26,610 bases of DNA, taken from Bacillus sp. E(2018) (GTDB taxonomy: Bacteria; Bacillota; Bacilli; Bacillales; Fictibacillaceae). Where the stretch lies: NCBI RefSeq assembly GCF_005503015.1, contig NZ_SCOL01000011.1, positions 1-26,610 of the forward strand. Direction: 5' to 3'. Below the pieces are notes generated by a model, which searched no databases, had not been told where the DNA came from, and was given only the letters and a program-made list of their open reading frames with translations. Below, piece after piece: positions 1-7,359 of this stretch; within the stretch, counting starts at the first letter, position 1; the number at the start of each line of letters is the position of its first letter. The translations under genes and the position numbers were made by a program.

Positions 1-126
1 GCGATTCCCAGGGTTTATGAGCGATTCCCAGGGTTTATGAGCGATTCCCAGGGTTTATGAGCGATTCCCAGGGTTTATGAGCGATTCCCAGGGTTTATGA
101 GCGATTCCCAGGGATTATGAGCAATT
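1..126. repeat. 20-bp perfect tandem repeat array
   Basis: Six head-to-tail copies of a 20-bp unit (GCGATTCCCAGGGTTTATGA) run from the first base to position 120. Only the sixth copy has a substitution (GGGATTATGA ending). A decayed partial unit (GCAATTCCCA) follows at 121-130. The array continues off the left edge, so the copy number is unknown. There are no spacers, so it is not CRISPR. It stops just beyond the stop codon of the leftward YfhS-like gene, and the unit length is not a multiple of three. Near identity of the units suggests recent expansion. Confidence 0.95.
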
Positions 127-132
127 CCCAAA

Positions 133-357
133 TCAGTCGTACTTAACCTCAGTCCCATGCGTCCAGTCGGCTTCACCGCGTTTCATGCCGCCTCTTGCTT
201 CAATCTCTTTAATGATCTCGCGGTGCATGCTTGTGCCTTCTTCGTTCAAATAAGGGGCCATCTGCTGCAAAGAGTGATGAAAATAAGCGAGTTCTGCATC
301 CTTCCAATCGGTCTTGCTCGTCATACTTAATTCTGTCATATCTCTACCTACATACAT
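133..357 (-). CDS. yfhS: Small YfhS-like conserved protein (74 aa)
   Basis: A 74-residue, hydrophilic, charged protein with no signal peptide or membrane segment. It starts at an ATG with a strong AGGAGGG Shine-Dalgarno sequence 6-7 bases upstream. It begins MYVGRDMTEL and has a central aromatic/His patch (AYFHHSLQQM). Length, start and position beside the gamma-type SASP gene agree with my recollection of Bacillus YfhS, a small protein of unknown function near fabL and sspE. The symbol rests on memory of the family and on synteny. No function can be read from the sequence. Its 3' end abuts the 20-bp tandem array and shows no clear terminator before the window edge. Confidence 0.72.
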   Translation of the reverse strand: MYVGRDMTELSMTSKTDWKDAELAYFHHSLQQMAPYLNEEGTSMHREIIKEIEARGGMKRGEADWTHGTEVKYD

Positions 358-378
358 TTGCTGTCCCTCCTTAAATTA

Positions 379-407
379 GTGTAATCATTCATTTATCCCC
401 CATATTT
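379..407 (+). promoter_or_regulatory. Possible sigma-G promoter of the gamma-type SASP gene
   Basis: GTGTA at 379-383 and CATATTT at 401-407 are separated by 17 bases. They resemble the forespore sigma-G consensus (GHATR, 17-19 bases, CATWHTA) with one mismatch in each element. The match is imperfect and the spacing to the ATG at 498 is about 90 bases. I support it mainly because gamma-type SASP genes are normally sigma-G dependent. Confidence 0.3.
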
Positions 408-497
408 AAAGGTTTTAATACTGGAAAAATATATTATAAATATTACTTATAAAATTTGATTAGCCCGGGTAAATTATATTTCGTGGAGGTGAAAAAC

Positions 498-665
498 ATG
501 GACAAACAACAAAAACAACAACAACAAGCTCGTCAAAAGCAACAAAACGCTCAACAACAAGCTGGTCAATCTTACGGGACTGAATTTGCTAGCGAAACTA
601 ACGCTCAAGAAGTTCGCCAACAAAACCAACAGTCTCAACAAGGTAAAAACCAACAACAAAAATAA
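498..665 (+). CDS. sspE: Gamma-type small acid-soluble spore protein, single-repeat form
   Basis: A 55-residue protein made almost entirely of Gln, Lys, Asn and Ala, with no membrane segment. The diagnostic feature is TEFASETN at residues 28-35, the recognition and cleavage motif for the germination protease GPR. In this family the protein is stored in the spore core as an amino-acid reserve and degraded at germination; unlike alpha/beta SASPs it does not coat DNA. The ATG at 498 was chosen because GGAGGTG at 485-491 lies at ideal distance; an in-frame ATG at 456 has no ribosome site. Bacillus subtilis SspE has about 84 residues and two copies of the motif, so this shorter version has only one cleavage site. 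An intrinsic terminator follows directly. Confidence 0.93.
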   Translation: MDKQQKQQQQARQKQQNAQQQAGQSYGTEFASETNAQEVRQQNQQSQQGKNQQQK

Positions 666-678
666 CCTCTATCCAGGA

Positions 679-708
679 ATGCTCCCTAATGACTAGGGAG
701 CATTTTTT
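679..708 (+). terminator. Intrinsic terminator after the gamma-type SASP gene
   Basis: A perfect 9-bp stem (ATGCTCCCT at 679-687 paired with AGGGAGCAT at 694-702) with a 6-base loop runs into a T-run. It ends the SASP transcript 14 bases after the stop codon. Confidence 0.92.
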
Positions 709-841
709 GGTGTTTCTTCATTTTTTATCTAACATTCACATGAAGTACATACGTTTTCTAAACAAGACCGATGGGAATACTAGTGACGAGTGGAATTATT
801 TGAAAAAAGGCGCTTTTATGAAAAAAACAGGGACAAGTACA

Positions 842-870
842 TTTCCAAACTATTCTTAAAACGATATAAT
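842..870 (+). promoter_or_regulatory. Candidate sigma-A promoter of ntdP
   Basis: A perfect -10 hexamer TATAAT (865-870) lies 17 bases downstream of TTTCCA (842-847), a 4-of-6 match to the -35 consensus. It is the best promoter candidate between the SASP terminator and ntdP, and implies a leader of about 180 bases. Confidence 0.5.
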
Positions 871-956
871 AAAGAAGAGAAAAAAAGCGTGTGTAATGAA
901 AGAAAGTAATGATCGGGAATCAAAACATTGAAAAAAATGAAGAACGAGGTTTATTA

Positions 957-1013
957 ATGGAGCTGGTGAATTACCGACAATTGGTTAAAGAGGAAGGAGA
1001 ATTAACAATTTAA
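957..1013 (+). CDS. Possible 18-codon leader ORF upstream of ntdP
   Basis: A short frame begins at an ATG with CGAGGT about 6 bases upstream and encodes 18 residues ([18 protein letters not shown]) before TAA. It lies between the candidate promoter and ntdP. I do not recognise the peptide. It has no run of one amino acid as in classical attenuation leaders, and no obvious hairpin sits between it and ntdP. It could be a leader peptide, a small protein, or chance. Confidence 0.25.
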   Translation: MELVNYRQLVKEEGELTI

Positions 1014-1057
1014 TAGGTAACATTAGCTTCCGGAACTCGGGCAGAAAGGAGAGAGAG

Positions 1058-1585
1058 ATGAGTTTTCCTGCAACCGGAAGTATAATCAATATTCAAAGCT
1101 ATAAGCATAACGGTTATCTTCATAGAAATTGGGAAGATACGGTTATTTTGAAAGGGACTCCTAGTCAGGTGATTTGCGGTAACGACCGGATTCTTGTTAC
1201 TGAATCTGACGGGCGTCAATGGCGCACGAGGGAACCGGCCATTTGCTATTTTAACGCGAAGCAATGGTTTAACGTGATCGGAATGATACGAGAAGACGGG
1301 ATTTATTACTATTGCAACCTAGGCTCACCATTCATGTGGGACAAGGAAGCCTTGAAGTATATTGATTATGATCTTGATATAAAGGTATTTCCAGACGGAA
1401 CTTATATCTTATTGGATGAAGATGAATATGAGCTGCACAAAAGAATGATGAGGTATCCGAGTCAGCTCGATACGATTATAAAGAAGAACCTTCAAGAATT
1501 AATCTTGATGGTCACACAAAAAAAGGGTCCGTTCGAACCTGGATTTGTGGAACAATGGTACGAAAGATATTTAGAATTCCGATAA
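1058..1585 (+). CDS. ntdP: Nucleoside tri-/diphosphate phosphatase (DUF402, YgaC/Ntdp)
   Basis: A 175-residue cytosolic DUF402 protein that closely resembles B. subtilis YgaC as I recall it. Shared blocks include [10 protein letters not shown] near the N-terminus, [17 protein letters not shown] in the middle, EDG.YYYCNL, a stretch around [10 protein letters not shown], and the C-terminal [15 protein letters not shown]. The acidic/aromatic core (YIDYDLD and LLDEDEYE) is the part expected to bind metal and phosphate. The family includes S. aureus Ntdp, reported to hydrolyse nucleoside tri- and diphosphates. The ATG follows GAAAGGAGAG at good distance. The gene stands alone, ended by a strong terminator, at its syntenic place before ygaD. 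Confidence 0.93.
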   Translation: MSFPATGSIINIQSYKHNGYLHRNWEDTVILKGTPSQVICGNDRILVTESDGRQWRTREPAICYFNAKQWFNVIGMIREDGIYYYCNLGSPFMWDKEALKYIDYDLDIKVFPDGTYILLDEDEYELHKRMMRYPSQLDTIIKKNLQELILMVTQKKGPFEPGFVEQWYERYLEFR

Positions 1586-1592
1586 AAAGGAA

Positions 1593-1627
1593 AACCTGTT
1601 GAAGAGTCAACAGGTTATCCTTTTTTT
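1593..1627 (+). terminator. Intrinsic terminator after ntdP
   Basis: A perfect 10-bp stem (AACCTGTTGA at 1593-1602 with TCAACAGGTT at 1607-1616) has a 4-base loop. It can be extended by AAAGGA/TCCTTT on its flanks and is followed by a run of seven T. Confidence 0.94.
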
Positions 1628-1637
1628 ATCTTTGGTT

Positions 1638-1665
1638 AACTTGGCGCTTTGCCAAGTTTTCTTTT
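1638..1665 (+). terminator. Second terminator-like hairpin just before ygaD
   Basis: AACTTGGC (1638-1645) pairs perfectly with GCCAAGTT (1651-1658) around a 5-base loop and runs into a T-rich tract (TTTCTTTTT). It lies 11 bases past the first terminator and 27 bases before the ygaD start. It may be a back-up terminator or an attenuator for ygaD. Confidence 0.65.
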
Positions 1666-1692
1666 TATGAAGGAAAGAATGGTGAAAATGAA

Positions 1693-3435
1693 ATGGATAG
1701 TATTAAACGTTATTTGAAATTTGTAAAACCATACAAGTGGCAAATTTTCTGGACGATTTTAATCGGGTTAGCTAAATTTGGAATCCCGTTGTTAACACCA
1801 CTGATTTTAAAATATGTAGTGGATGATATCATTCAAGTCTCGTTGCCGGTAGATGAAAAACTAAACAAACTTTATTGGCTCATGGGTGGAGCTGCCCTCA
1901 TATTCGTTGTGCTGCGTCCACCAATTGAATACTGGAGACAATATTATGCACAATGGGTAGGAACAAAGGTTTTATATGACATTCGTGATAAGATGTTTGA
2001 TCATATTCAGCGCTTAAGTCTCCGTTTTTATTCCAACAACAAATCCGGTGAAGTGATTTCGAGAGTCATTCATGATGTTGAGCAAACCAAAACGTTTGTC
2101 ATCACGGGTCTAATGAATGTATGGCTAGATATGGCGACGATTATTATTGCCGCGGCCATCATGTTCTCTATGGATTTCTGGCTGACTGTCGTTGCCCTAT
2201 CCATGCTGCCAGTCTACGGATTCTCGGTAAAATTCTTTTATGCTCGACTTCGTCAACTAACGAAAGACCGTTCACAAGCTCTTGCTGAAGTACAAGGCCA
2301 CCTGCATGAACGCGTTCAAGGTATGTCAGTGATCCGCAGTTTTGCACTCGAAGATCACGAGCAGGTTCAGTTTGATAAACGAAACCGAAATTTTTTAGAC
2401 CGTGCAATGGATCACACAAAATGGAACGCGAAAACTTTTTCGGTCGTAAATACCGTAACCGATATTGCACCGCTACTTGTTATTGGGTTTGCAGCCTATC
2501 AAGGCATTCAAGGAAACATTACGATTGGAGCGCTAGTTGCCTTTGTTGCGTATATGGATAGACTATACAATCCACTGAGACGATTAGTGAATTCATCTAC
2601 TACCCTGACACAATCGATCGCTTCTATGGATCGGATGTTTGAGTTCTTAGATGAGTCATATGATATTGAAGACTCTCCTCATGCTAAACCGTTAAAATCG
2701 GTAAAAGGAAAGCTTGATTTCGAAAATGTTTCGTTTACTTACAACGAGCATGAAGCGGATGTGTTACATAATATTTCCTTATCGGTTGAAGCGGGTGAAA
2801 CGATTGCTCTTGTGGGAATGAGTGGCGGCGGTAAATCTTCGTTGATCAGCTTGATTCCACGCTTTTACGACGTATCAGAAGGGAGCATCAAGCTTGATGG
2901 AACAGATATCCGTGATTTTAAAGTGCGTTCTCTAAGGGATAACATCGGTATGGTGCTTCAAGATAATATTCTTTTTAGTGAATCGGTTCGCGCGAATATT
3001 CTTATGGGTAATCCAGAGGCTTCGGATGAAGAGATGATTGCGGCAGCAAAAGCGGCTAATGCACATGAGTTTATCATGAGTCTCCCTGAAGGTTATGACA
3101 CGAAGATCGGTGAACGTGGAGTAAAGCTATCTGGCGGTCAGAAGCAGCGAGTGGCTATATCTCGTGTCTTCTTAAAAAATCCACCGCTTCTTATTCTAGA
3201 TGAAGCGACTTCCGCACTGGACCTTGAGAGTGAACATTTGATTCAAGAAGCTTTAGAAAAACTTGCAAAAGATCGAACAACGTTCATTGTGGCCCATCGC
3301 CTTTCAACGATTACGCATGCTGATCGGATCATCGTCATCGATCACGGCAGAATCGTAGAGGTCGGCAACCATAAGAAGTTAATGGAAAAGCAAGGTGCTT
3401 ATTACGATCTTTTCATGGTTCAGCAATTAAATTAA
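1693..3435 (+). CDS. ygaD: ABC-type multidrug/lipid exporter, half-transporter (YgaD)
   Basis: A 580-residue half-transporter, the expected length for type IV ABC exporters (MsbA/Sav1866/BmrA type) that act as dimers in the membrane. Residues 1-310 hold six hydrophobic helices (first at about 16-45). Residues 335-575 form the ATPase: Walker A GMSGGGKS at about 374-381, signature LSGGQ at 479-483, Walker B LLILDEA near 499-505, and the H-loop HRLSTI near 534. All catalytic motifs are intact. Synteny between ntdP and the gsaB region supports ygaD; the substrate is unknown. The ATG at 1693 has AAGGAAAG about 15 bases upstream, a weak placement, but no other in-frame start is better placed. Two hairpins lie immediately upstream and a terminator follows the stop. 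Confidence 0.93.
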   Translation: MDSIKRYLKFVKPYKWQIFWTILIGLAKFGIPLLTPLILKYVVDDIIQVSLPVDEKLNKLYWLMGGAALIFVVLRPPIEYWRQYYAQWVGTKVLYDIRDKMFDHIQRLSLRFYSNNKSGEVISRVIHDVEQTKTFVITGLMNVWLDMATIIIAAAIMFSMDFWLTVVALSMLPVYGFSVKFFYARLRQLTKDRSQALAEVQGHLHERVQGMSVIRSFALEDHEQVQFDKRNRNFLDRAMDHTKWNAKTFSVVNTVTDIAPLLVIGFAAYQGIQGNITIGALVAFVAYMDRLYNPLRRLVNSSTTLTQSIASMDRMFEFLDESYDIEDSPHAKPLKSVKGKLDFENVSFTYNEHEADVLHNISLSVEAGETIALVGMSGGGKSSLISLIPRFYDVSEGSIKLDGTDIRDFKVRSLRDNIGMVLQDNILFSESVRANILMGNPEASDEEMIAAAKAANAHEFIMSLPEGYDTKIGERGVKLSGGQKQRVAISRVFLKNPPLLILDEATSALDLESEHLIQEALEKLAKDRTTFIVAHRLSTITHADRIIVIDHGRIVEVGNHKKLMEKQGAYYDLFMVQQLN

Positions 3436-3444
3436 GATCGTCCG

Positions 3445-3471
3445 AGACTGGCAGAAATGCTGGTCTTTTTT
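3445..3471 (+). terminator. Intrinsic terminator after ygaD
   Basis: AGACTGGCA (3445-3453) pairs with TGCTGGTCT (3458-3466), including two G-U pairs in RNA, around a GAAA loop, followed by T-run. Confidence 0.82.
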
Positions 3472-3527
3472 AATTAAATGCAGATAAATATCATACGAAA
3501 GAACTGCATCATAAGACATATTTGTCG

Positions 3528-3542
3528 ATTATTCTGAAAATT
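3528..3542 (+). promoter_or_regulatory. Candidate CodY-binding site
   Basis: ATTATTCTGAAAATT matches 13 of 15 positions of the CodY consensus AATTTTCWGAAAATT. It lies 5 bases upstream of the -35 of the peptide-transporter promoter. CodY represses peptide uptake operons, including dpp in B. subtilis, when branched-chain amino acids and GTP are plentiful, so site and context agree. Binding is inferred. Confidence 0.6.
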
Positions 3543-3547
3543 AAATA

Positions 3548-3576
3548 TTGTCAAATTGTCAGAGTAGTGTCATAAT
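3548..3576 (+). promoter_or_regulatory. Sigma-A promoter of the peptide-transporter operon
   Basis: TTGTCA (3548-3553) and CATAAT (3571-3576) are separated by exactly 17 bases. Each matches the consensus at 5 of 6 positions. Transcription would start near 3583, about 55 bases before the first gene. Confidence 0.75.
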
Positions 3577-3636
3577 TCTCAACAGAGAAGTAATATTCTA
3601 GGAAATTTGGCAGCTTAGAGAAAGGAGTGAGATCTC

Positions 3637-4647
3637 ATGGGAAATCCAGTTCTAGAAGTGAAGAACTTAAGAACTTCTTTCCTTACAGACGATGGCGCAA
3701 TCCCTGCTGTGGACGGTGTTGATTTCCACGTTAATCCTGGCGAAGTGTTAGGAATCGTAGGAGAATCGGGCTGCGGTAAAAGTGTGACGTCACTTTCCGT
3801 AATGGGACTAGTACCTACACCGCCTGGGAAAATTGAAGGAGAAATTCTCTTTAAAGGTGAAAACCTTGCTTCAGCACCAGAAAAAAGGATGCGGCAAATC
3901 AGAGGCAACGAAATCGGGATGATCTTTCAAGAGCCGATGACAAGCTTAAACCCGGTTATCACGATCGGGGAACAGCTTATTGAATCACTGCGCATACATA
4001 GAAAATGGTCCAAAAAAGAAGCGATGGGTAAAGCCATCGAGATGCTTAAGCTTGTGGGACTTCCTCGAGCAGAAGAGCTTGTAAAAGAATATCCACATCA
4101 ATTATCAGGAGGTATGCGTCAGCGTGTCATGATCGCTATGGCCATGATCTGTGACCCAAAACTTTTGATAGCGGACGAGCCTACTACCGCTTTGGATGTT
4201 ACGATTCAAGCTCAGATCTTAGACTTGATGAAACGATTAAACAAAGAAACAGACACCGCCATCATGATGATTACGCATGACCTAGGTGTAGTTGCAGAGA
4301 TGTGTGAGCGAGTCGTTGTTATGTACGCTGGAAAAGTGGTCGAAGAAGGTGAAGTGAAAACCATCTTCCAAGATCCGAAGCATCCTTATACGGTTGGGCT
4401 GATCAAATCGGTCCCAGACATGAGGGAGAAGGTTGGCCGTTTGTACTCCATTCCAGGAAACGTACCGAAACCCGGTTCGATCACCACGGGCTGTTCGTTC
4501 GCACCGCGATGTGAGCATGCAGGAACAAGGTGTATAACTGAAACTCCTCATCTTAAAACTCAAGAAGGCAGTCATCAAGTCAGATGCTGGCTTTACGAGG
4601 ACGGGAAAGGAGTGAATCTGCATGAGTCAGACACAGCCATTAGTTAA
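3637..4647 (+). CDS. Dipeptide/oligopeptide ABC transporter ATPase (DppD/OppD/AppD type)
   Basis: A 336-residue cytosolic ATPase, one of two that drive the peptide importer encoded downstream. Walker A GESGCGKS is at 42-49, signature LSGGM at 156-160 and Walker B LLIADEP at 176-182, with the H-loop in MMITHDLG after it. The last 80 residues are the oligopeptide/dipeptide C-terminal extension (oligo_HPY) with a cysteine cluster ([16 protein letters not shown]); iron-sulfur binding by such clusters has been described in a DppD homologue. AAAGGAGTG sits at good distance before the ATG. It overlaps the next gene by 26 bases, suggesting translational coupling. The order ATPase-ATPase-binding protein-permease-permease is that of B. 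subtilis appDFABC, but the binding protein looks like DppA, so I give no symbol. Confidence 0.93.
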   Translation: MGNPVLEVKNLRTSFLTDDGAIPAVDGVDFHVNPGEVLGIVGESGCGKSVTSLSVMGLVPTPPGKIEGEILFKGENLASAPEKRMRQIRGNEIGMIFQEPMTSLNPVITIGEQLIESLRIHRKWSKKEAMGKAIEMLKLVGLPRAEELVKEYPHQLSGGMRQRVMIAMAMICDPKLLIADEPTTALDVTIQAQILDLMKRLNKETDTAIMMITHDLGVVAEMCERVVVMYAGKVVEEGEVKTIFQDPKHPYTVGLIKSVPDMREKVGRLYSIPGNVPKPGSITTGCSFAPRCEHAGTRCITETPHLKTQEGSHQVRCWLYEDGKGVNLHESDTAIS

Positions 4648-5596
4648 AGTTGAAAATTTAAAGATGCACTTTCCGATCAAAGGCGGAATAATGAGCAAGA
4701 CCGTTGGCGAAGTAAAGGCAGTCGACGGAATCTCTTTTCACATAAAAAAAGGAGAGACACTTGGCCTCGTAGGAGAGAGCGGGTGCGGTAAGTCCACAAC
4801 AGGACGCATGCTCCTTAGACTTTTAGAACCTACTGAAGGAAAGATCTATTTTGAAGGCGAGGATATAACGAAATTGTCCTCGAGTGAGATGAGAAAGAAA
4901 CGCCGCGAGATGCAGATGGTGTTTCAAGATCCCTTTGCTTCACTCAACCCGCGTCATACGGTTGAAAAGATTTTAGAAGAACCATTAATCGTTCATGGTG
5001 TAAAAGATAAAGCAGAACGAAAAAGAAGAGTAAAAGAACTGCTTGAAGTTGTAGGACTCTCAAGTTGGCACGCGAAGCGATATCCTCACCAATTTTCTGG
5101 AGGACAAAGACAGCGTATCGGGATCGCACGGGCACTAGCCGTGAATCCGAAGCTCATTATCGCGGACGAGCCTGTTTCTGCACTTGATGTTTCCATTCAA
5201 TCTCAAGTATTAAACCTTTTACAAGATCTTCAAAAAGAGTTCGACCTTACGTATTTGTTTATCGCGCATGATCTTGGTGTAGTCCGCCATATCAGTGACC
5301 GAGTGGGAGTTATGTATTTGGGTCATATCGTAGAACTTGCTGACAGTGAGAAGCTTTATGATGATCCAAAACATCCATATACACAAGCTCTTTTATCAGC
5401 CGTTCCGATTCCAGATGTGGAGCACCGGAAAGACCGTGTCATCCTGCAAGGAGATGTACCAAGTCCATCGAACCCTCCTGCTGGTTGTCCATTTCACACA
5501 CGTTGCCCTGCAGCGATGGATCATTGCGGAACCGTAAAGCCTGTTTTAAAAGAAGTTGCTGAAGGCCACTACGCTGCCTGCCACCTTTACGAATAA
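4622..5596 (+). CDS. Dipeptide/oligopeptide ABC transporter ATPase (DppF/OppF/AppF type)
   Basis: A 324-residue partner ATPase. Walker A GESGCGKS is at 51-58, signature FSGGQ at 158-162 and Walker B LIIADEP at 178-184. The OppF-type sequence [16 protein letters not shown] supplies the Q-loop. The C-terminal oligo_HPY domain has its own cysteines (GCPFHTRCP and HCG). It begins inside the preceding ATPase gene, with GGAAAGGAGTG upstream of the ATG. Together the pair forms the heterodimeric motor expected for dipeptide and oligopeptide importers. All nucleotide-binding residues are present. Confidence 0.93.
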   Translation: MSQTQPLVKVENLKMHFPIKGGIMSKTVGEVKAVDGISFHIKKGETLGLVGESGCGKSTTGRMLLRLLEPTEGKIYFEGEDITKLSSSEMRKKRREMQMVFQDPFASLNPRHTVEKILEEPLIVHGVKDKAERKRRVKELLEVVGLSSWHAKRYPHQFSGGQRQRIGIARALAVNPKLIIADEPVSALDVSIQSQVLNLLQDLQKEFDLTYLFIAHDLGVVRHISDRVGVMYLGHIVELADSEKLYDDPKHPYTQALLSAVPIPDVEHRKDRVILQGDVPSPSNPPAGCPFHTRCPAAMDHCGTVKPVLKEVAEGHYAACHLYE

Positions 5597-5654
5597 CGGC
5601 AGACACGTACATATAAACAAAGGCATAACTAAAATGAGAACTGGGGGAAAGAAG

Positions 5655-7256
5655 ATGAAGAAAAGTTTATTAACTTTATTTGCTTTAATGCTTGCTTTAT
5701 CTCTAGCGTTGGCAGGGTGTTCATCAGGCGGGGATAGCAGTAGTGGAGGAGACGACGATAAAGTCGATCCAAACAATGTCATGATCTACGGTCGTGGCGG
5801 TGACTCTGTTGCACTTGATCCAGCTGTTGTAACTGACGGTGAATCATTCATCGTAACAGAACAAATCTATGAGCCACTAGTAAACTACGGAAAAGATAAT
5901 ACAGATATCGTTGCTGGTCTTGCAAAGAAATGGGAAGTTTCTGAAGATGGCTTAACGTATACGTTCGAGCTTGAAGAAGGTGTGAAGTTCCACGATGGCG
6001 AGAAGTTCAACGCTGATGCAGTTGTAAAGAACTTTGACCGTTGGGCACAAAGTAAAGATGGCGAGAAATTTGCATATTACGGATCTATGTTTGGCGGATT
6101 TGAAGGTGACGAAGGTCACGTCATTAAAGATGTAAAAGCAGATGGTGAGTATAAAGTAGTTATTACACTAAACAAGCCACAAGCTCCATTCTTGAAGAAC
6201 GTAGCGATGAGCCCGTTCGCAATCGCGAGTCCTAAGTCATTAGACGGCGACAAGCTAAGCAAAGAGCCAGTTGGTACAGGTCCTTTCAAATTCAAGAGCT
6301 GGAAACCAAACGATACGATCGTTCTTGAAAAGAATGCTGACTATTGGGTAAAAGATATGCCGAAACTTGATGGCGTAACGTTTAAAGTAATCAAAGACAA
6401 CTCTTCTCGTCTGAACGCATTAACAAAAGGCGAAATTGACTTAATGGATGCTCTTAATCCATCTGATATGAAAAAAGTTTCAGACAATGGAAAGCTTCAA
6501 TTGTTTGAACGTCCTTCAATGAACGTTGGTTACCTAGGATTTAACGTTGAAAAAGCACCATTTGATAAAAAAGAAGTGCGTCAGGCGATTAGCCACTTGA
6601 TCGACAAACAAGCGATCATCGATAACTTCTATGAAGGAACAGCAGAGCCGGCTAAAAACCCAATGCCTCCTTCAATCGCTGGATACAACGATGAGATTCA
6701 AGATCGTGAGTATGACGAAGCAAAAGCAAAAGAACTTTTAGCTAAAGCAGGTATGGAAAAAGGATTTACAATGGATCTTTGGGCAATGCCTGTAGCACGT
6801 CCATACATGCCGAACGGTCAAAAAGTAGCTGAAGCGATTCAAGCGAAACTTGCAAAAGTGAATATTAAAGCGAACATCGTAACATTTGAGTGGGGTACTT
6901 ACCTTGAGAAAGTTCAAAAAGGTGAAGCACCAATGTTCATGTTAGGTTGGACAGGTGACAATGGAGATGCGGATAACTTCCTTTATACGCTTCTTGACAA
7001 AGACACGATCGACTCTAACAACTACGCTCGTTATGCAAACGAAGACGTTCATAAACTTTTAATTGAAGCTCAAACAACGGCTGACGAAGCGAAGCGTGAA
7101 GAGCTTTACAAACAAGCACAAGTTATCATTCATGAAGATGCTCCATGGGTACCACTTGTTCACTCTAAGCCTCAATTAGCTGGAGCAAGCAAGATTAAAG
7201 GATTCGTTCCACATCCTACAGGTTCTCAATCTTTCGCGGACGTATCTTTCGAATAA
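5655..7256 (+). CDS. Peptide-binding lipoprotein of the ABC importer (DppA-like, SBP_bac_5)
   Basis: A 533-residue extracellular solute-binding protein. Residues 1-21 are a lipoprotein signal peptide (MKKSLLTLFALMLALSLALA) with lipobox LAGC; Cys22 would be lipidated, followed by a flexible Ser/Gly/Asp linker. The mature protein shows family-5 hallmarks: LDPAVVTDGES near the N-terminus, EDGLTYTFEL...KFHDG, GTGPFKFKSW, NVGYLGFN and VRQAISHLID. The C-terminal LGWTGDNGDADNF block closely recalls E. coli DppA, so dipeptides are the likeliest substrates, with other peptides or haem as alternatives. The ATG at 5655 is preferred over upstream starts because it is preceded by GGGGGAAAG and begins a proper signal sequence. 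A terminator-like hairpin follows, which may make this the most abundant product of the operon. Confidence 0.93.
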   Translation: MKKSLLTLFALMLALSLALAGCSSGGDSSSGGDDDKVDPNNVMIYGRGGDSVALDPAVVTDGESFIVTEQIYEPLVNYGKDNTDIVAGLAKKWEVSEDGLTYTFELEEGVKFHDGEKFNADAVVKNFDRWAQSKDGEKFAYYGSMFGGFEGDEGHVIKDVKADGEYKVVITLNKPQAPFLKNVAMSPFAIASPKSLDGDKLSKEPVGTGPFKFKSWKPNDTIVLEKNADYWVKDMPKLDGVTFKVIKDNSSRLNALTKGEIDLMDALNPSDMKKVSDNGKLQLFERPSMNVGYLGFNVEKAPFDKKEVRQAISHLIDKQAIIDNFYEGTAEPAKNPMPPSIAGYNDEIQDREYDEAKAKELLAKAGMEKGFTMDLWAMPVARPYMPNGQKVAEAIQAKLAKVNIKANIVTFEWGTYLEKVQKGEAPMFMLGWTGDNGDADNFLYTLLDKDTIDSNNYARYANEDVHKLLIEAQTTADEAKREELYKQAQVIIHEDAPWVPLVHSKPQLAGASKIKGFVPHPTGSQSFADVSFE

Positions 7257-7264
7257 TGTATGGC

Positions 7265-7302
7265 GGGGAGTATGGCCTAAAATAGCCTGCTCCTCTTTTT
7301 TT
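7265..7302 (+). terminator. Intra-operon terminator/attenuator hairpin
   Basis: GGGGAGTA-GGC (7265-7276, one bulged T) pairs with GCCTGCTCCTC (7285-7295), followed by a run of seven T. It lies between the binding-protein gene and the permease genes. No good promoter is seen before the permease start, so it probably allows partial read-through and sets a high ratio of binding protein to permease. Confidence 0.75.
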
Positions 7303-7359
7303 GGAAAACAACTCGTAACCTAACATACTTGTAATTCTTCTTAAGAAAGAGGTGACCCT

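Larger units (their letters stand above)
709..1057. other. Non-coding gap between the SASP gene and ntdP
   Basis: About 350 bases without a convincing long gene. B. subtilis has ygaB in this interval, but I see no ygaB-like coiled-coil reading frame here. The stretch holds a candidate sigma-A promoter (842-870), a short reading frame with a ribosome site (957-1013), and about 190 bases of apparent mRNA leader before ntdP. Confidence 0.6.

Noticed and set aside
1..126. CRISPR array
   Set aside because: Units are directly adjacent with no spacers and only 20 bp long; it is a simple tandem repeat.
3593..3611. Second CodY box near AATATTCTAGGAAATT
   Set aside because: Four or more mismatches to the consensus in any register; too weak beside the better site at 3528.
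5556..5654. N-terminal extension of the peptide-binding lipoprotein
   Set aside because: The 33 added residues overlap the preceding ATPase gene, lack a ribosome site and would bury the lipoprotein signal peptide.
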